Source: Kaistia sp. 32K (lineage in GTDB: Bacteria > Pseudomonadota > Alphaproteobacteria > Rhizobiales > Kaistiaceae). Taken from it: DNA of 64,000 nucleotides. Under the pieces are notes generated by a model. That model made no database searches. It was given only the letters and a program-made list of their open reading frames with translations, and was not told where the DNA came from. How positions within the stretch are numbered: the stretch's first letter is position 1; each line of letters opens with the position of its first letter. The DNA lies in contig NZ_AP024269.1 of the NCBI RefSeq assembly GCF_016629525.1, positions 5,136,501 to 5,200,500 on the forward strand. The letters run 5' to 3'. Shown here piece by piece: positions 17,445 to 25,930 of this stretch. Position numbers and translations under genes: made by a program.

Positions 17445-18668
17445 TCAAAACACCGTGCCGTCGCTCTCGATCGCCAGCGGCGGGCCGCCGTCGGCGCGCT
17501 TTTCCCTGGCGATGCGGCGGCCGGCCGCCCAGGTGCCGCCTTCCAGAACTTTTGCCAATGGCAGCGCGTCGGCGTCCAGTCCCAGCTTGTCGCGGATCAG
17601 CGCGGCGGTGCGGTCGAGGAGGGCGACCGTCAGCCCCCGCCATTCGACGATGAACTCGTCCTCGGCCTTCCAGCGCCGGCTCGTCGCGGAAGCATCCTTC
17701 GGCGCCAGCACGCCTAGGTCGAGGAACAATCCGCCATTGCGGTATTCCGGCAGGCCGGTCAGCCCGTCGAGATCGACGACCTCGACGCCGGTCCAGATCA
17801 GCGGCTCGATCAGCGAATAGGTCAGCCATTGCGACAGCTTGTGGAACGGCATCAGCCCCGACGTGGCGTCGTCGGTCGCGAGCTTGCCGTGCTGCCAGGT
17901 ATCGCCGAGCGCCACGCCCTCGCGCAGCAGCCGGCTCGGCCAGATCGGCCCGAACGCCTCCAGCACCAGCTCCAGGATTTTTGGGGCCGACACCCGGCCG
18001 TCCTCGTCGGCGCTGGCGAGCACCGTGTCGAACAGCCCGCCCGGCCGCGCCTCCTCGGTGCCGAACAGATCGGCGCGGTCGGCGACGACGCGGCCGAGCG
18101 CGTTCAGGAGCTTGGCGCGACCCTCGAGCCCGACCATCGGATTCTCGGGCGTGACCTGGAAGCCCTCGGCCAGGTCGGACGCTTCCAGCACGGCGAGGGC
18201 CGCCGCGTCGGCGCGGAGCGGATCGGCCGGGTCCTGCGAGAACAGGCCCGAGGCGAACATGGCGAAGCTCGCGACGCCGAGGCCTTCCGAGCGGGAGAAG
18301 GTCTCGCCGGTCGCCGCCTCGTGATAGCGCCAGTCGGGGCCGGCGCCGGCGTCGAGCAGCACGCTGACGATGGCGAGATCGTAAGCCGCGCGACCGAAGA
18401 CGAGCGGATCGGTGATGCCGGCGGCGTCGACCAGCCCGCCGAAGCGGTCGATCTCACCGGCCTCAAAATGGCGCCAGCGCGCATGGAACGGGATTTCCAG
18501 CTCCGGATACGCCTCGCGCGCCGTCTCGATGACATAGTCGGCCACCGCCGGCAGTTTTGTGAGATCGACGGCGAAATGATCGAGCTCACCCGCGATGGCG
18601 AGATCGAGCAGCCGGTTGGCGCGCTCGCGCACGGCGGCAGCGGTGAGGAGGGAGGGGATCGAGGCCAA
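17445..18668 (-). CDS. URC4/Urg3-family (DUF1688) uracil catabolism protein
   Basis: A 407-residue cytosolic protein of the DUF1688 family, which contains yeast URC4. In Lachancea kluyveri URC4 is required for growth on uracil by the URC pathway; its exact reaction is not firmly established. Recognisable family segments are FHARWRHFEAG, GWRYHE-like DWRYHEAATGETFSRSEGLG, and EYRNGGLFLDLGVL. Translation probably starts at TTG (18668), seven bases after GGAG; there is no suitable ATG. The URC1-type gene lies upstream on the same strand with a 426-base repeat-containing spacer, so the pair is likely one functional unit. Confidence 0.88.
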   Translation of the reverse strand: MASIPSLLTAAAVRERANRLLDLAIAGELDHFAVDLTKLPAVADYVIETAREAYPELEIPFHARWRHFEAGEIDRFGGLVDAAGITDPLVFGRAAYDLAIVSVLLDAGAGPDWRYHEAATGETFSRSEGLGVASFAMFASGLFSQDPADPLRADAAALAVLEASDLAEGFQVTPENPMVGLEGRAKLLNALGRVVADRADLFGTEEARPGGLFDTVLASADEDGRVSAPKILELVLEAFGPIWPSRLLREGVALGDTWQHGKLATDDATSGLMPFHKLSQWLTYSLIEPLIWTGVEVVDLDGLTGLPEYRNGGLFLDLGVLAPKDASATSRRWKAEDEFIVEWRGLTVALLDRTAALIRDKLGLDADALPLAKVLEGGTWAAGRRIAREKRADGGPPLAIESDGTVF

Positions 18669-19094
18669 TGGGTAGCTCCGTCAGGACGAGGGGCGACTGA
18701 TGACACCTCTCCCGGAGGGAGAGATCGACGGGAAGGCAAGCGGGAGAGGGTTTACGGTGTTTCCGGAGAGGGCGTAAACCCTCACCCGGACCTGCCGGCC
18801 GACCTCTCCCTCAGGAGACCTTGCAGAACACCGAAGGTCGCCATGTTTTTCAATGCCTATGGGCAGGGCCTCGTCGCCCCGGCGGAGGCCGGGGCCCATG
18901 AACACCGGCCAAGAAAGCCTGGTCCAGCCTATCCGCGACCGGCCGGTGTGTATGGATCCCGGCCTTCGCCGGGATGACGACGGAGCGTGGCAAGACCCGA
19001 CTAGCGCGATGAAGGCCGTGTTGCGTCCCGAACGCTGGCGACCGTCTCGGAGGTCGGTTCCCTCCCCGCAAGGGGGAGGGGGAAGAATGAGCCC
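18669..19094. repeat. Gap between URC1 and URC4 genes filled with repeats
   Basis: At 18703-18815 lie degenerate CCTCTCCC/GGGAGAGG units. At 18871-18980 there is a composite pair, CGTCGCCCCGGCGGAGGCCG facing GGATCCCGGCCTTCGCCGGG, a family that recurs at 20.4, 24.5, 24.8 and 31.6 kb. A CTCCCCGCAAGGGGGAGGGG palindrome is near 19063-19082. No ORF with support was found. Confidence 0.75.
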
Positions 19095-20354
19095 TCAGTA
19101 TTTCTCCAGCGGGCGGCCGATCGTGTGGGCGAGATCGTCGGCGGTGGGCGGGGCGTCGGCGGTGAAATAGCCGGCCGCCTTCTTCGCCTCCATCTCGACC
19201 CGCGCGTCGATCGGGATCAGTTCGTCGGGGATCGGCACGCGTTCGCCGATGGTGATGCCCGAGCCGGTGATGGCGTCGTATTTCATGTCCGACATCGAGA
19301 CGAAGCGGTCGATCTTGCTGATCCCCAGCCAGTGCAGCACGTCCGGCATCAATTGCTGGAAGCGGGCGTCCTGCACGCCGGCGACGCATTCGGTGCGCTC
19401 GAAATAGGTCGCCGCCTGGTCGCCGCCCTGCTGCCGCTTGCGGGCGTTGTAGACCAGGAATTTCGTCACCTCGCCAAGCGCCCGGCCTTCCTTGCGGTTG
19501 TAGACGATCAGCCCGATGCCGCCCTTCTGCGCCTCCTTCACCGCCTCCTCGATGCCGTGGATCAGATAGGGCCGGCAGGTGCAGATGTCGGAGCCGAACA
19601 CGTCGGAGCCGTTGCATTCGTCATGCACGCGGCAGGCGAGGCGGCGCCTGGGATCGGCGATCGCGTCGGCGTCGCCGAAGATGTAGAGCGTCATCCCGCC
19701 GATCGGCGGCAGGAACAGGTCGAGGTCGGGCCTGGTGACGAGCTCCGGATACATGCCGCCCGTCTGCTCGAACAGGGTGCGGCGCAGCTGGTCCTCCGCC
19801 ACGCCGAAGCGCGTTGCGATGCCGGGCAGGTGCCAGACCGGGTCGATCGCCGCCTTGGTGACGGCGACGTCGCCATTGTCGTGCACGATCGTCCCGTCGA
19901 TCGGGATGCGCTTCAGCCTTATCGCCTCGTGCAGCTCGATCATGGTGAGCCGCGCCTTGGTGATGGCGATGGTCGGGCGGATGTCGACGCCCTCGGCAAT
20001 GAGGTCGGAAAAGAGATCCGCCGCGAGATGGCCGAACGGATCGAGCGAGACGATCTTGCCCGGCTCCGACCATTGCGGATGCGGGCCGATGGTGACCGCC
20101 GGCGCGGTGTTGCGGAAATCCGGCCGCTGGATCGGGTTCAGCGCGCCGGAGGAGACGGCGAGCGCGCGATAGAGCGAATAGGAGCCGCCATGCGTGCCGA
20201 TCACGTTGCGGTCGGCCGGGTTCGAGACGGTGCCGACGACGGGCCCTCGTTTGCGGGGATCGGCGTCGCCCCAGCGGATCGGAAAGCGCACCGGCGCCTG
20301 GGCGCCCGGATGCGAGGTCAGGCGGATATGCGTCGAACGGTTGATCGTCGTCAT
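19095..20354 (-). CDS. URC1-type GTP cyclohydrolase II homologue (uracil catabolism)
   Basis: A 419-residue protein. The C-terminal half is GTP cyclohydrolase II-like: ACRVHDECNGSDVFGSDICT keeps the RxHxE segment and the zinc cysteines, but EGRGIGL of RibA is EGRALGE here. The N-terminal 190 residues, beginning MTTINRSTHIRLTSH, are specific to the URC1 family rather than a DHBP synthase domain. URC1 in yeast is needed to open the pyrimidine ring of a uracil-derived ribotide. The ATG at 20354 has GGAG upstream; an upstream in-frame extension runs into repeat sequence and was rejected. Its partner URC4 lies downstream. Confidence 0.88.
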   Translation of the reverse strand: MTTINRSTHIRLTSHPGAQAPVRFPIRWGDADPRKRGPVVGTVSNPADRNVIGTHGGSYSLYRALAVSSGALNPIQRPDFRNTAPAVTIGPHPQWSEPGKIVSLDPFGHLAADLFSDLIAEGVDIRPTIAITKARLTMIELHEAIRLKRIPIDGTIVHDNGDVAVTKAAIDPVWHLPGIATRFGVAEDQLRRTLFEQTGGMYPELVTRPDLDLFLPPIGGMTLYIFGDADAIADPRRRLACRVHDECNGSDVFGSDICTCRPYLIHGIEEAVKEAQKGGIGLIVYNRKEGRALGEVTKFLVYNARKRQQGGDQAATYFERTECVAGVQDARFQQLMPDVLHWLGISKIDRFVSMSDMKYDAITGSGITIGERVPIPDELIPIDARVEMEAKKAAGYFTADAPPTADDLAHTIGRPLEKY

Positions 20355-20440
20355 GATGCTCCAGCGAACCGGACTGCGAGAGCACGTCAGCATGATCCGC
20401 TGCGCTGCGGAAGGGAAGAAAAATCGCGTGTTTGGCCTCG

Positions 20441-20544
20441 CCGTCATCCCCGCGAAGGCGGGGATCCATGCAGCCGCAACCTCGGGAGTTTCATCGATCC
20501 GCAACCCGGCTGAATGGATCCCGGGTCAAGCCCGGGATGACGGC
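20441..20544. repeat. GTCATCCC...GGGATCC inverted repeat
   Basis: Left arm CGTCATCCCCGCGAAGGCGG and right arm GGATCCCGGGTCAAGCCCGG enclose 50 bases. It is a member of the family at 18871, 24551, 24761 and 31571, sitting between the URC1 start and the galM stop. Confidence 0.8.
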
Positions 20545-20568
20545 GAGCGCGCGGGAGCGCCGGAGCCG

Positions 20569-21582
20569 TCACCCCGTCCGGCTGAACGAGAACAGCGTCT
20601 CCTGGCGGTAGGTCTCGCCGGGGCGGAGGATGGTGTTGGGGAAATCCGGCCGGTTCGGCCCGTCGGGGAAGAGCTGCGCCTCGAGGCAGAGGCCGGAATT
20701 GGGCCCGTAGACCTCGCCGTTGATGCCGGGGTCGAGCGCCTTGATGCCCTGGCCGCCATAGAGCTGCACGCCGGGCTCGGTCGACAGCACGTCGAGCGCG
20801 ACGCCGCCCTTCGACGAGGCGAGGCGGGCGAGCGGATGCGGCGTCGCCGATTTCTCGCGCACGACGACGAAATTGTGGTCGTAGCTGTCGACGACGCCGT
20901 CATGCCCTTGGCCGACCGGGCGGCCGGCGCGGAAGTCGAACGGCGTGCCCTCGACGGGGCGGAATTCGCCGGTCGGGATCTTGCCGGCGTCGACCGCCAG
21001 ATAGGTCTCGGCCGGGATCGTCAGCACGTGGTCGCGGACCGTGCCGGCACCGTCGAGGTTGAAATAGCTGTGCTGCGCCAGGTTGACCGGCGTCGGCCTG
21101 TCGGTGGTGGCGCGGATCGAGGTGCGGAGCGTCCCCGGCGCGTCGATCGCATAGGTGAGCTCGACCTCGACCGTGCCGGGATAGCCCTCGTCACCATCCG
21201 CGCCGGTGATGGCGAGCGTCACGCTCGAGGCGTCGGCGCGGGCGAGCTTCCAGACGCGCGTGCCGAAGCCCTTGAAGCCGCCATGCAGGTGGTTCGGCGC
21301 CTCGTTCGGCGAGACCTGGAAATCCTCCCCGTCGATCGTGAAGCGGCCGCCCGCGATGCGGTTCGCGAAGCGGCCGGCGACGGCGCCGAAATAGTTGGGA
21401 TTGCGCAGATAGCCTTCGATCGTGTCGTAGCCGAGCACCAGCGGATGCGGCACGCCGGCGAGCCGGATGTCCTGGATCACCGCGCCATAGGTCAGGACCG
21501 TCGCCGTCAGGTCGCCATTCGAGATGGTGATCGCCTCGACGGGCGTGCCGTCCGGAAGGGCGCCGAAGGAGCGGGAGGGCAT
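20569..21582 (-). CDS. galM: Aldose 1-epimerase (galactose mutarotase)
   Basis: A 337-residue beta-sandwich enzyme interconverting alpha and beta anomers of aldoses. The catalytic and binding motifs are present: NHLHGGFKGF (substrate His), AQHSYFNLDG (general acid His) and GLCLEAQLFPD (general base Glu). The ATG at 21582 follows GGAG by 8 bases. It is downstream of the phosphohexomutase gene, 74 bases away on the same strand, so they are probably co-transcribed in sugar metabolism. Confidence 0.92.
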   Translation of the reverse strand: MPSRSFGALPDGTPVEAITISNGDLTATVLTYGAVIQDIRLAGVPHPLVLGYDTIEGYLRNPNYFGAVAGRFANRIAGGRFTIDGEDFQVSPNEAPNHLHGGFKGFGTRVWKLARADASSVTLAITGADGDEGYPGTVEVELTYAIDAPGTLRTSIRATTDRPTPVNLAQHSYFNLDGAGTVRDHVLTIPAETYLAVDAGKIPTGEFRPVEGTPFDFRAGRPVGQGHDGVVDSYDHNFVVVREKSATPHPLARLASSKGGVALDVLSTEPGVQLYGGQGIKALDPGINGEVYGPNSGLCLEAQLFPDGPNRPDFPNTILRPGETYRQETLFSFSRTG

Positions 21583-21656
21583 GGGAACAACTCCGGGAGA
21601 AGGGAAAGCGGAAGTGTGCCCCGATCCCCCCGCCGAGGGAAGATCGGAGCCGGGCT

Positions 21657-23156
21657 TCAGATCGTCTGGTTGTAGGCGCCGACTTCGGGGTTCTCGCGCA
21701 GCACACCGTCAACGGCCTTGAAGATCTCGTGCATGCGCGCCTCGGAGACCGGGCTTTCGACCACGACGACCAGCTCCGGCTTGTTCGACGAGGCGCGGAC
21801 GAGGCCCCAGGTGCCGTCCTCGGTGACGACGCGGACACCATTCACCGTGACGAGATCGACGATCTTCTGCCCGGCGACCAGCTCGCCCTTCGCCCGCTTC
21901 TCCTCGAACCGGGCGACCACCTTGTCGATGACGCCATACTTCTTCTCGTCGTCGCAATGCGGCGACATGGTCGGCGAGCCCCAGGTCTTGGGCAGGGCGT
22001 TCTTCAGGTCCGCCATGGTCTTGCCGGGGTTGCGGTCGAGCATGTCGAGAATGGCGAAGGCCGAGACCAGGCCGTCGTCATAGCCGCGGCCGATCGGCTG
22101 GTTGAAGAAATAGTGGCCGGACTTCTCGAAGCCGGCGAGCGCGTTCAGCGCGTTGACACGGCGCTTCAGATAGGAATGGCCGGTCTTCCAGTAATCCGCC
22201 TTGGCGCCGTTGGCGATCAGCACGGGATCGGTGGCGAAGAGCCCCGTCGACTTGACGTCGACGACGAAGGTCGAGTTCGGATGGAGCGCCGAGAGGTCGC
22301 GCGCCAGCATGACGCCGACCTTGTCGGCGAAGATCTCCTCGCCCTCATTGTCGACGACGCCGCAGCGGTCGCCGTCGCCGTCGAAGCCGAGGCCGACGGC
22401 CGCGCCATGCTCGAGCACCGCGTCGCGGATCGCGTGCAGCATCTTCATGTCTTCGGGGTTCGGATTGTAGCGCGGGAAGGTGAAGTCGAGCTCGGCGTCG
22501 AGCGGGATCACCTCGGCGCCGATCATCTCCAGCGCCTTCGGCGCGAACGCGCCGGCCGTGCCGTTGCCGCAGGCGGCGATCACCTTGATCGGGTGCTTCA
22601 GCTTCGGCCGGTTGGTGATGTCGGCCATGTAGCGGGCCGGGTAATTGTCGTGGAACACATAGGAGCCGCCGCCGCGAAGGTCGAAGGCGGCCGTCAGCAC
22701 GATCTCCTTCAGCCGGGTCATCTCGTCGGGGCCGAAGGTCAGCGGCCGCGCCGCGCCCATCTTGACGCCGGTCCAGCCATTCTCGTTGTGCGAGGCGGTA
22801 ACCATGGCGACGGCGGGCACGTCGAGATCGAACTGGGCGAAATAGGCCATCGGCGTCACGGCGAGGCCGATATCGTGCACCTTGACGCCAGCCGCCATCA
22901 GGCCGGTCACGAGCGCCAGCTTGATCGAGGCCGAATAGGAGCGGAAGTCGTGGCCGGTGACCAGCTCGCGCTTGACGCCGAGCTCGCCCAGCAGCGTGCC
23001 GAGGCCCATGCCGAGCGCCTGCACGCCCATCAGGTTGATCTCGTCGCCGAACAGCCAGCGCGCGTCATATTCCCGGAAGCCGGTCGGCTTCACCATCGGC
23101 TTCGATTCGAAGTCGTAGGTGTTGGGAACGAGCTTGGGTACCGGCGTCGGAAACAT
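21657..23156 (-). CDS. Phosphomannomutase/phosphoglucomutase
   Basis: A 499-residue alpha-D-phosphohexomutase. The phosphoserine loop MVTASHNENGWTGVKMG, the metal loop GLGFDGDGDRCGVVDNEG and the phosphate-binding C-terminal WGLVRASSNKPELVVVVES are clear. It interconverts hexose 1- and 6-phosphates for nucleotide-sugar and polysaccharide synthesis. Mannose or glucose preference cannot be decided from sequence. It is the first gene of a minus-strand pair with galM and is divergent from the nucleoside hydrolase gene across 417 bases. Confidence 0.92.
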   Translation of the reverse strand: MFPTPVPKLVPNTYDFESKPMVKPTGFREYDARWLFGDEINLMGVQALGMGLGTLLGELGVKRELVTGHDFRSYSASIKLALVTGLMAAGVKVHDIGLAVTPMAYFAQFDLDVPAVAMVTASHNENGWTGVKMGAARPLTFGPDEMTRLKEIVLTAAFDLRGGGSYVFHDNYPARYMADITNRPKLKHPIKVIAACGNGTAGAFAPKALEMIGAEVIPLDAELDFTFPRYNPNPEDMKMLHAIRDAVLEHGAAVGLGFDGDGDRCGVVDNEGEEIFADKVGVMLARDLSALHPNSTFVVDVKSTGLFATDPVLIANGAKADYWKTGHSYLKRRVNALNALAGFEKSGHYFFNQPIGRGYDDGLVSAFAILDMLDRNPGKTMADLKNALPKTWGSPTMSPHCDDEKKYGVIDKVVARFEEKRAKGELVAGQKIVDLVTVNGVRVVTEDGTWGLVRASSNKPELVVVVESPVSEARMHEIFKAVDGVLRENPEVGAYNQTI

Positions 23157-23573
23157 GGGGAACTCCCGTCAAAAAGGCTGGGCGGAGATTGGCGCGGAAA
23201 TCGTTGCCAAACTGACACCAGGGTGGGCATTGCGCGGATCGGCCCGTTGAATGGGCTTTATCTCTTTGTCGCGTTTTCTTCACGCGAACCGGCATCCACT
23301 TCGCTCGAAACCGCTCCAGCATAGCCGCTGCACGCATCGCTTGCATCTTCGCGCGGTTTGCATGTCGGCGAGCGTGTTCGACCCGTCGTCGCAGTAAACC
23401 CGTGGCCGCCAGCGCGGTTCCGCGATTCGAGCGCGCGCCCGGCCCGACGCAGCCGGCGCCACGGCTTGACGCTCCGGCGCGAGCCCCCCTAACGTCCGCC
23501 GGTCCCGCCTTTGACCCTTGGTCGGAGCGTGATTCCCGCCTTTCGTTCTTCTCTGCCCATTGGAGTGCCGCGC
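23157..23573. other. Divergent intergenic region with a dispersed repeat
   Basis: No gene is supported. Positions 23272-23320 hold a repeat (GTTTTCTTCACGCGAACCGG, then CATCCACTTCGCTCGAAA) whose inverted copy is at 63686-63730. The rest presumably contains the promoters for the mutase gene and the nucleoside hydrolase gene; no clear hexamers were identified. Confidence 0.6.
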
Positions 23574-24533
23574 GTGGCCCAGAAGCTCATTCTCGACGTC
23601 GACACCGGAACCGACGACGCCGTCGCCATCATGCTGGCGGCGCTGCATCCGGAAATCGAGCTGATCGGCGTCACCACCGTCAACGGCAATGTCGAGGTCA
23701 AGTTCTGCACCGACAACACGCTTCGCGTGCTCGACCATATCGGCCGCTCCGACATCCCGGTCTATGAGGGCTCGAACCGCCCGTTCGTGCGCGGCAATTT
23801 CCCGGTCGCCCGCGGCGTCACCGACCAGGCGTCCAAGTTCCATGTCGAGACGCTGCCGGTGCCGGCGGCGAAGTCGAAGAAGGCCGACAAGGGCGCCGTC
23901 GACTATCTCGTCGAGACCTATCGCAATGCCAAGGATCCGATCGCGCTGATGCCGGTCGGCCCGCTCACCAACATCGCGGCAGCACTCGCCGCCGATCCGG
24001 ATTTCGCCAAGCGCGTGCCGGAGCTGATCATCATGGGCGGCGGCCACGAGATCGGCAACATGACGCCCTCGGCCGAGTTCAACATCTGGGCCGATCCGGA
24101 AGCGGCGGCGCGCGTCTTCTCGGCCGGCTTCGAGAAGGTGACGCTGGTGACGCTCGACGCGACGCACCGGGCGCTGGTCTCCTATGCCGATTGCGACCGC
24201 CTCGCAGCCCTCGGCACGCCCGCCGGCAAGGCGACGTCGGACATCGTCCGCTTCCGCATCGAGATGCACGACATCGCCCAGAAGATGGACGTGCTCGGCA
24301 CCGCGCCGGTGCATGACGCCGTCTGCGTCGCCTATCTGGTCGACCGCGAGATTTTGACGACGCGCCACCTGCATGTCGACGTCGAGACTTCAGGCGCGCT
24401 GACCGTCGGCCGCACGGTGATCGACACGCATTTCCGGGGAAATCGCGCCCCGAACGCCCACGTCGCCTTCGACGCCGACCCCAAGCGCTTCGTCGACATA
24501 CTGGCCGAGATTTTTGCCCGCCCGCACGGGTAG
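23574..24533 (+). CDS. Inosine-uridine preferring nucleoside hydrolase family protein
   Basis: A 319-residue Ca-dependent hydrolase that splits ribonucleosides into base and ribose. The signature LDVDTGTDDAVAIMLAAL is near the N-terminus, with NGNV, LTNIAAAL, MGGG, SAEFNIWADPEAA and the active-site HDAVCVAYL. I chose GTG at 23574 because GGAG lies 8 bases upstream and the family begins just before LILDVDTG. It could feed free uracil to the URC route, with ribose to central metabolism. Uridine versus purine preference is unknown. Confidence 0.9.
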   Translation: MAQKLILDVDTGTDDAVAIMLAALHPEIELIGVTTVNGNVEVKFCTDNTLRVLDHIGRSDIPVYEGSNRPFVRGNFPVARGVTDQASKFHVETLPVPAAKSKKADKGAVDYLVETYRNAKDPIALMPVGPLTNIAAALAADPDFAKRVPELIIMGGGHEIGNMTPSAEFNIWADPEAAARVFSAGFEKVTLVTLDATHRALVSYADCDRLAALGTPAGKATSDIVRFRIEMHDIAQKMDVLGTAPVHDAVCVAYLVDREILTTRHLHVDVETSGALTVGRTVIDTHFRGNRAPNAHVAFDADPKRFVDILAEIFARPHG

Positions 24534-25038
24534 GCCGCGCGCCACACTCGCCGTCATCCCTGCGAAAGCAGGGATCCACAGGGGCCGGGGCCTTGGGCGC
24601 GGAGGCGCCTTTCACGGCGAACCTCCCGATGCCACGGCTGCATGGATCCCGGCTCGGAGGCCGGGATGACGGCGAGCGTGTGGAGGCGACGTGCGCAGCT
24701 GGCGGAGTGACAAGCGGGTGCCGCTCCCGTCGCGCGCTCCGTCCCGGCCTCACGCTCCTCGTCATCCCTGCGAAAGCAGGGATCCACAGGGGCCGGAGCC
24801 TCTCCGGTAGGAACCCGGCTGAATGGATCCCGGCTCGGAGGCCGGGATGACGGCGAGCGTGGGGAGGCGTCGTGCGGAGCCGACCCGGCGGCCTGCTTCT
24901 TCCGGCGTAACAAATCCTTCCCGCCCTCGCCCTATTGCCGTGCCGGCTACCCCGTCCGGCGGAAAGACGCCCGGCGCCCGCCTGCTAGGCTCGGACATCC
25001 TTCAAAGGGAAGGTCCCGAGCCAGGAAGGGAGTGGGGC
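24534..25038. repeat. Duplicated CATCCCTGCGAAAGCAGGG/GGATCCCGG repeat block
   Basis: Two copies, 24551-24680 and 24761-24861, share CGTCATCCCTGCGAAAGCAG, GGATCCACAGGGGCCGG, and the inverted GGATCCCGGCTCGGAGGCCG with GGATGACGGCGAGCGTG. They look like a local duplication of one composite element. No gene is supported in this 505-base gap; the last 60 bases hold the leader of the GT2 gene. Confidence 0.8.
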
Positions 25039-25926
25039 TTGAAGCTCGCAGTCGGGATTGCCACGACGGGGCGGCGCGAGGCGCTGTCGCAGGCCGTGGC
25101 GGAGCTGGCCGGGCAGACGCGGCCGGCCGACCGGGTCGTCATCTGCGCCGTCCGGCCGGAGGATGTCGACGCCGGCAGGCTTGCCGCCCTCGGCCTGCCG
25201 CTCGACATCCGCTTCGCCATGGCCGACCTGCCGCGCCAGCGCAACGCCATCCTGGACCAGCTCGCCGGCTTCGACGCCGTGCTGTTCCTCGACGACGATT
25301 TCCTAGTCCGGCCGGATTATCTGGCAGCGGTCGAGGCGATCCTGGCGGCGCATGCCGATGTCGTCCTGGTGACCGGCACCGTTCTGGCCGATGGCGCGCG
25401 CAATGCCGGCATCCCGTTCGAGGCGGCGCGGGCGATCCTGGCGGCGTCATCCGGCACGGTCGACGGGCCGGCCGAGCCGGAGCTCGAGGCGGTCTTTGGC
25501 GCCTATGGCTGCAACATGGCGGTGCGGCTGGCGCCGGTCTTCGCCGCCGGCCTGCGCTTCAACGAGAACCTGCCGCTTTATGGCTGGCTGGAGGACCTCG
25601 ATTTCAGCCGGCGGATCGCCCGCCACGGCCGGGTCGTGCGCTCGGTCCTGCCGCGCGGCGTCCACATGGCGATCAAGAGCGGGCGCGTCTCCGGGCGGCG
25701 GTATGGCTATTCGCAGGTCGCCAACCCGGTCGATCTCTATCGCGAGGGGCTGATCCCGCTCACGAGCGTGCTGTCGCAGGCCGGGCGCAACCTCGCTTCC
25801 AACCTCGTCCGCTCGCTGGCGCCGGAGGCGCATATTGACCGGCGCGGCCGCCTCCGGGGCAATTTCCGGGCACTTGCCGATCTCGCGCGCGGCCGGCTGA
25901 GCCCGCGCGCGATCCTCGACATGTAG
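25039..25926 (+). CDS. Glycosyltransferase family 2 protein
   Basis: A 295-residue soluble GT-A fold transferase. It begins LKLAVGIATTGRREALSQAV, has the nucleotide-sugar metal motif in VLFLDDDFLV, and a later acidic acceptor motif in LYGWLEDLDFSRRI. A TTG at 25039, six bases after GGGAG, is the likely start because no ATG or GTG fits. Acceptor and sugar are unknown. It is convergent with the urocanase-like gene, ending 4 bases from it, and stands apart from other envelope genes. Confidence 0.82.
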   Translation: MKLAVGIATTGRREALSQAVAELAGQTRPADRVVICAVRPEDVDAGRLAALGLPLDIRFAMADLPRQRNAILDQLAGFDAVLFLDDDFLVRPDYLAAVEAILAAHADVVLVTGTVLADGARNAGIPFEAARAILAASSGTVDGPAEPELEAVFGAYGCNMAVRLAPVFAAGLRFNENLPLYGWLEDLDFSRRIARHGRVVRSVLPRGVHMAIKSGRVSGRRYGYSQVANPVDLYREGLIPLTSVLSQAGRNLASNLVRSLAPEAHIDRRGRLRGNFRALADLARGRLSPRAILDM

Positions 25927-25930
25927 GGCT

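Noticed and set aside
20355..20504. N-terminal extension of the URC1-type protein
   Set aside because: The 50 extra codons read through an interspersed repeat (giving AWIPAFAGMTA, a common repeat-derived peptide); the ATG at 20354 has a ribosome binding site and matches the family.
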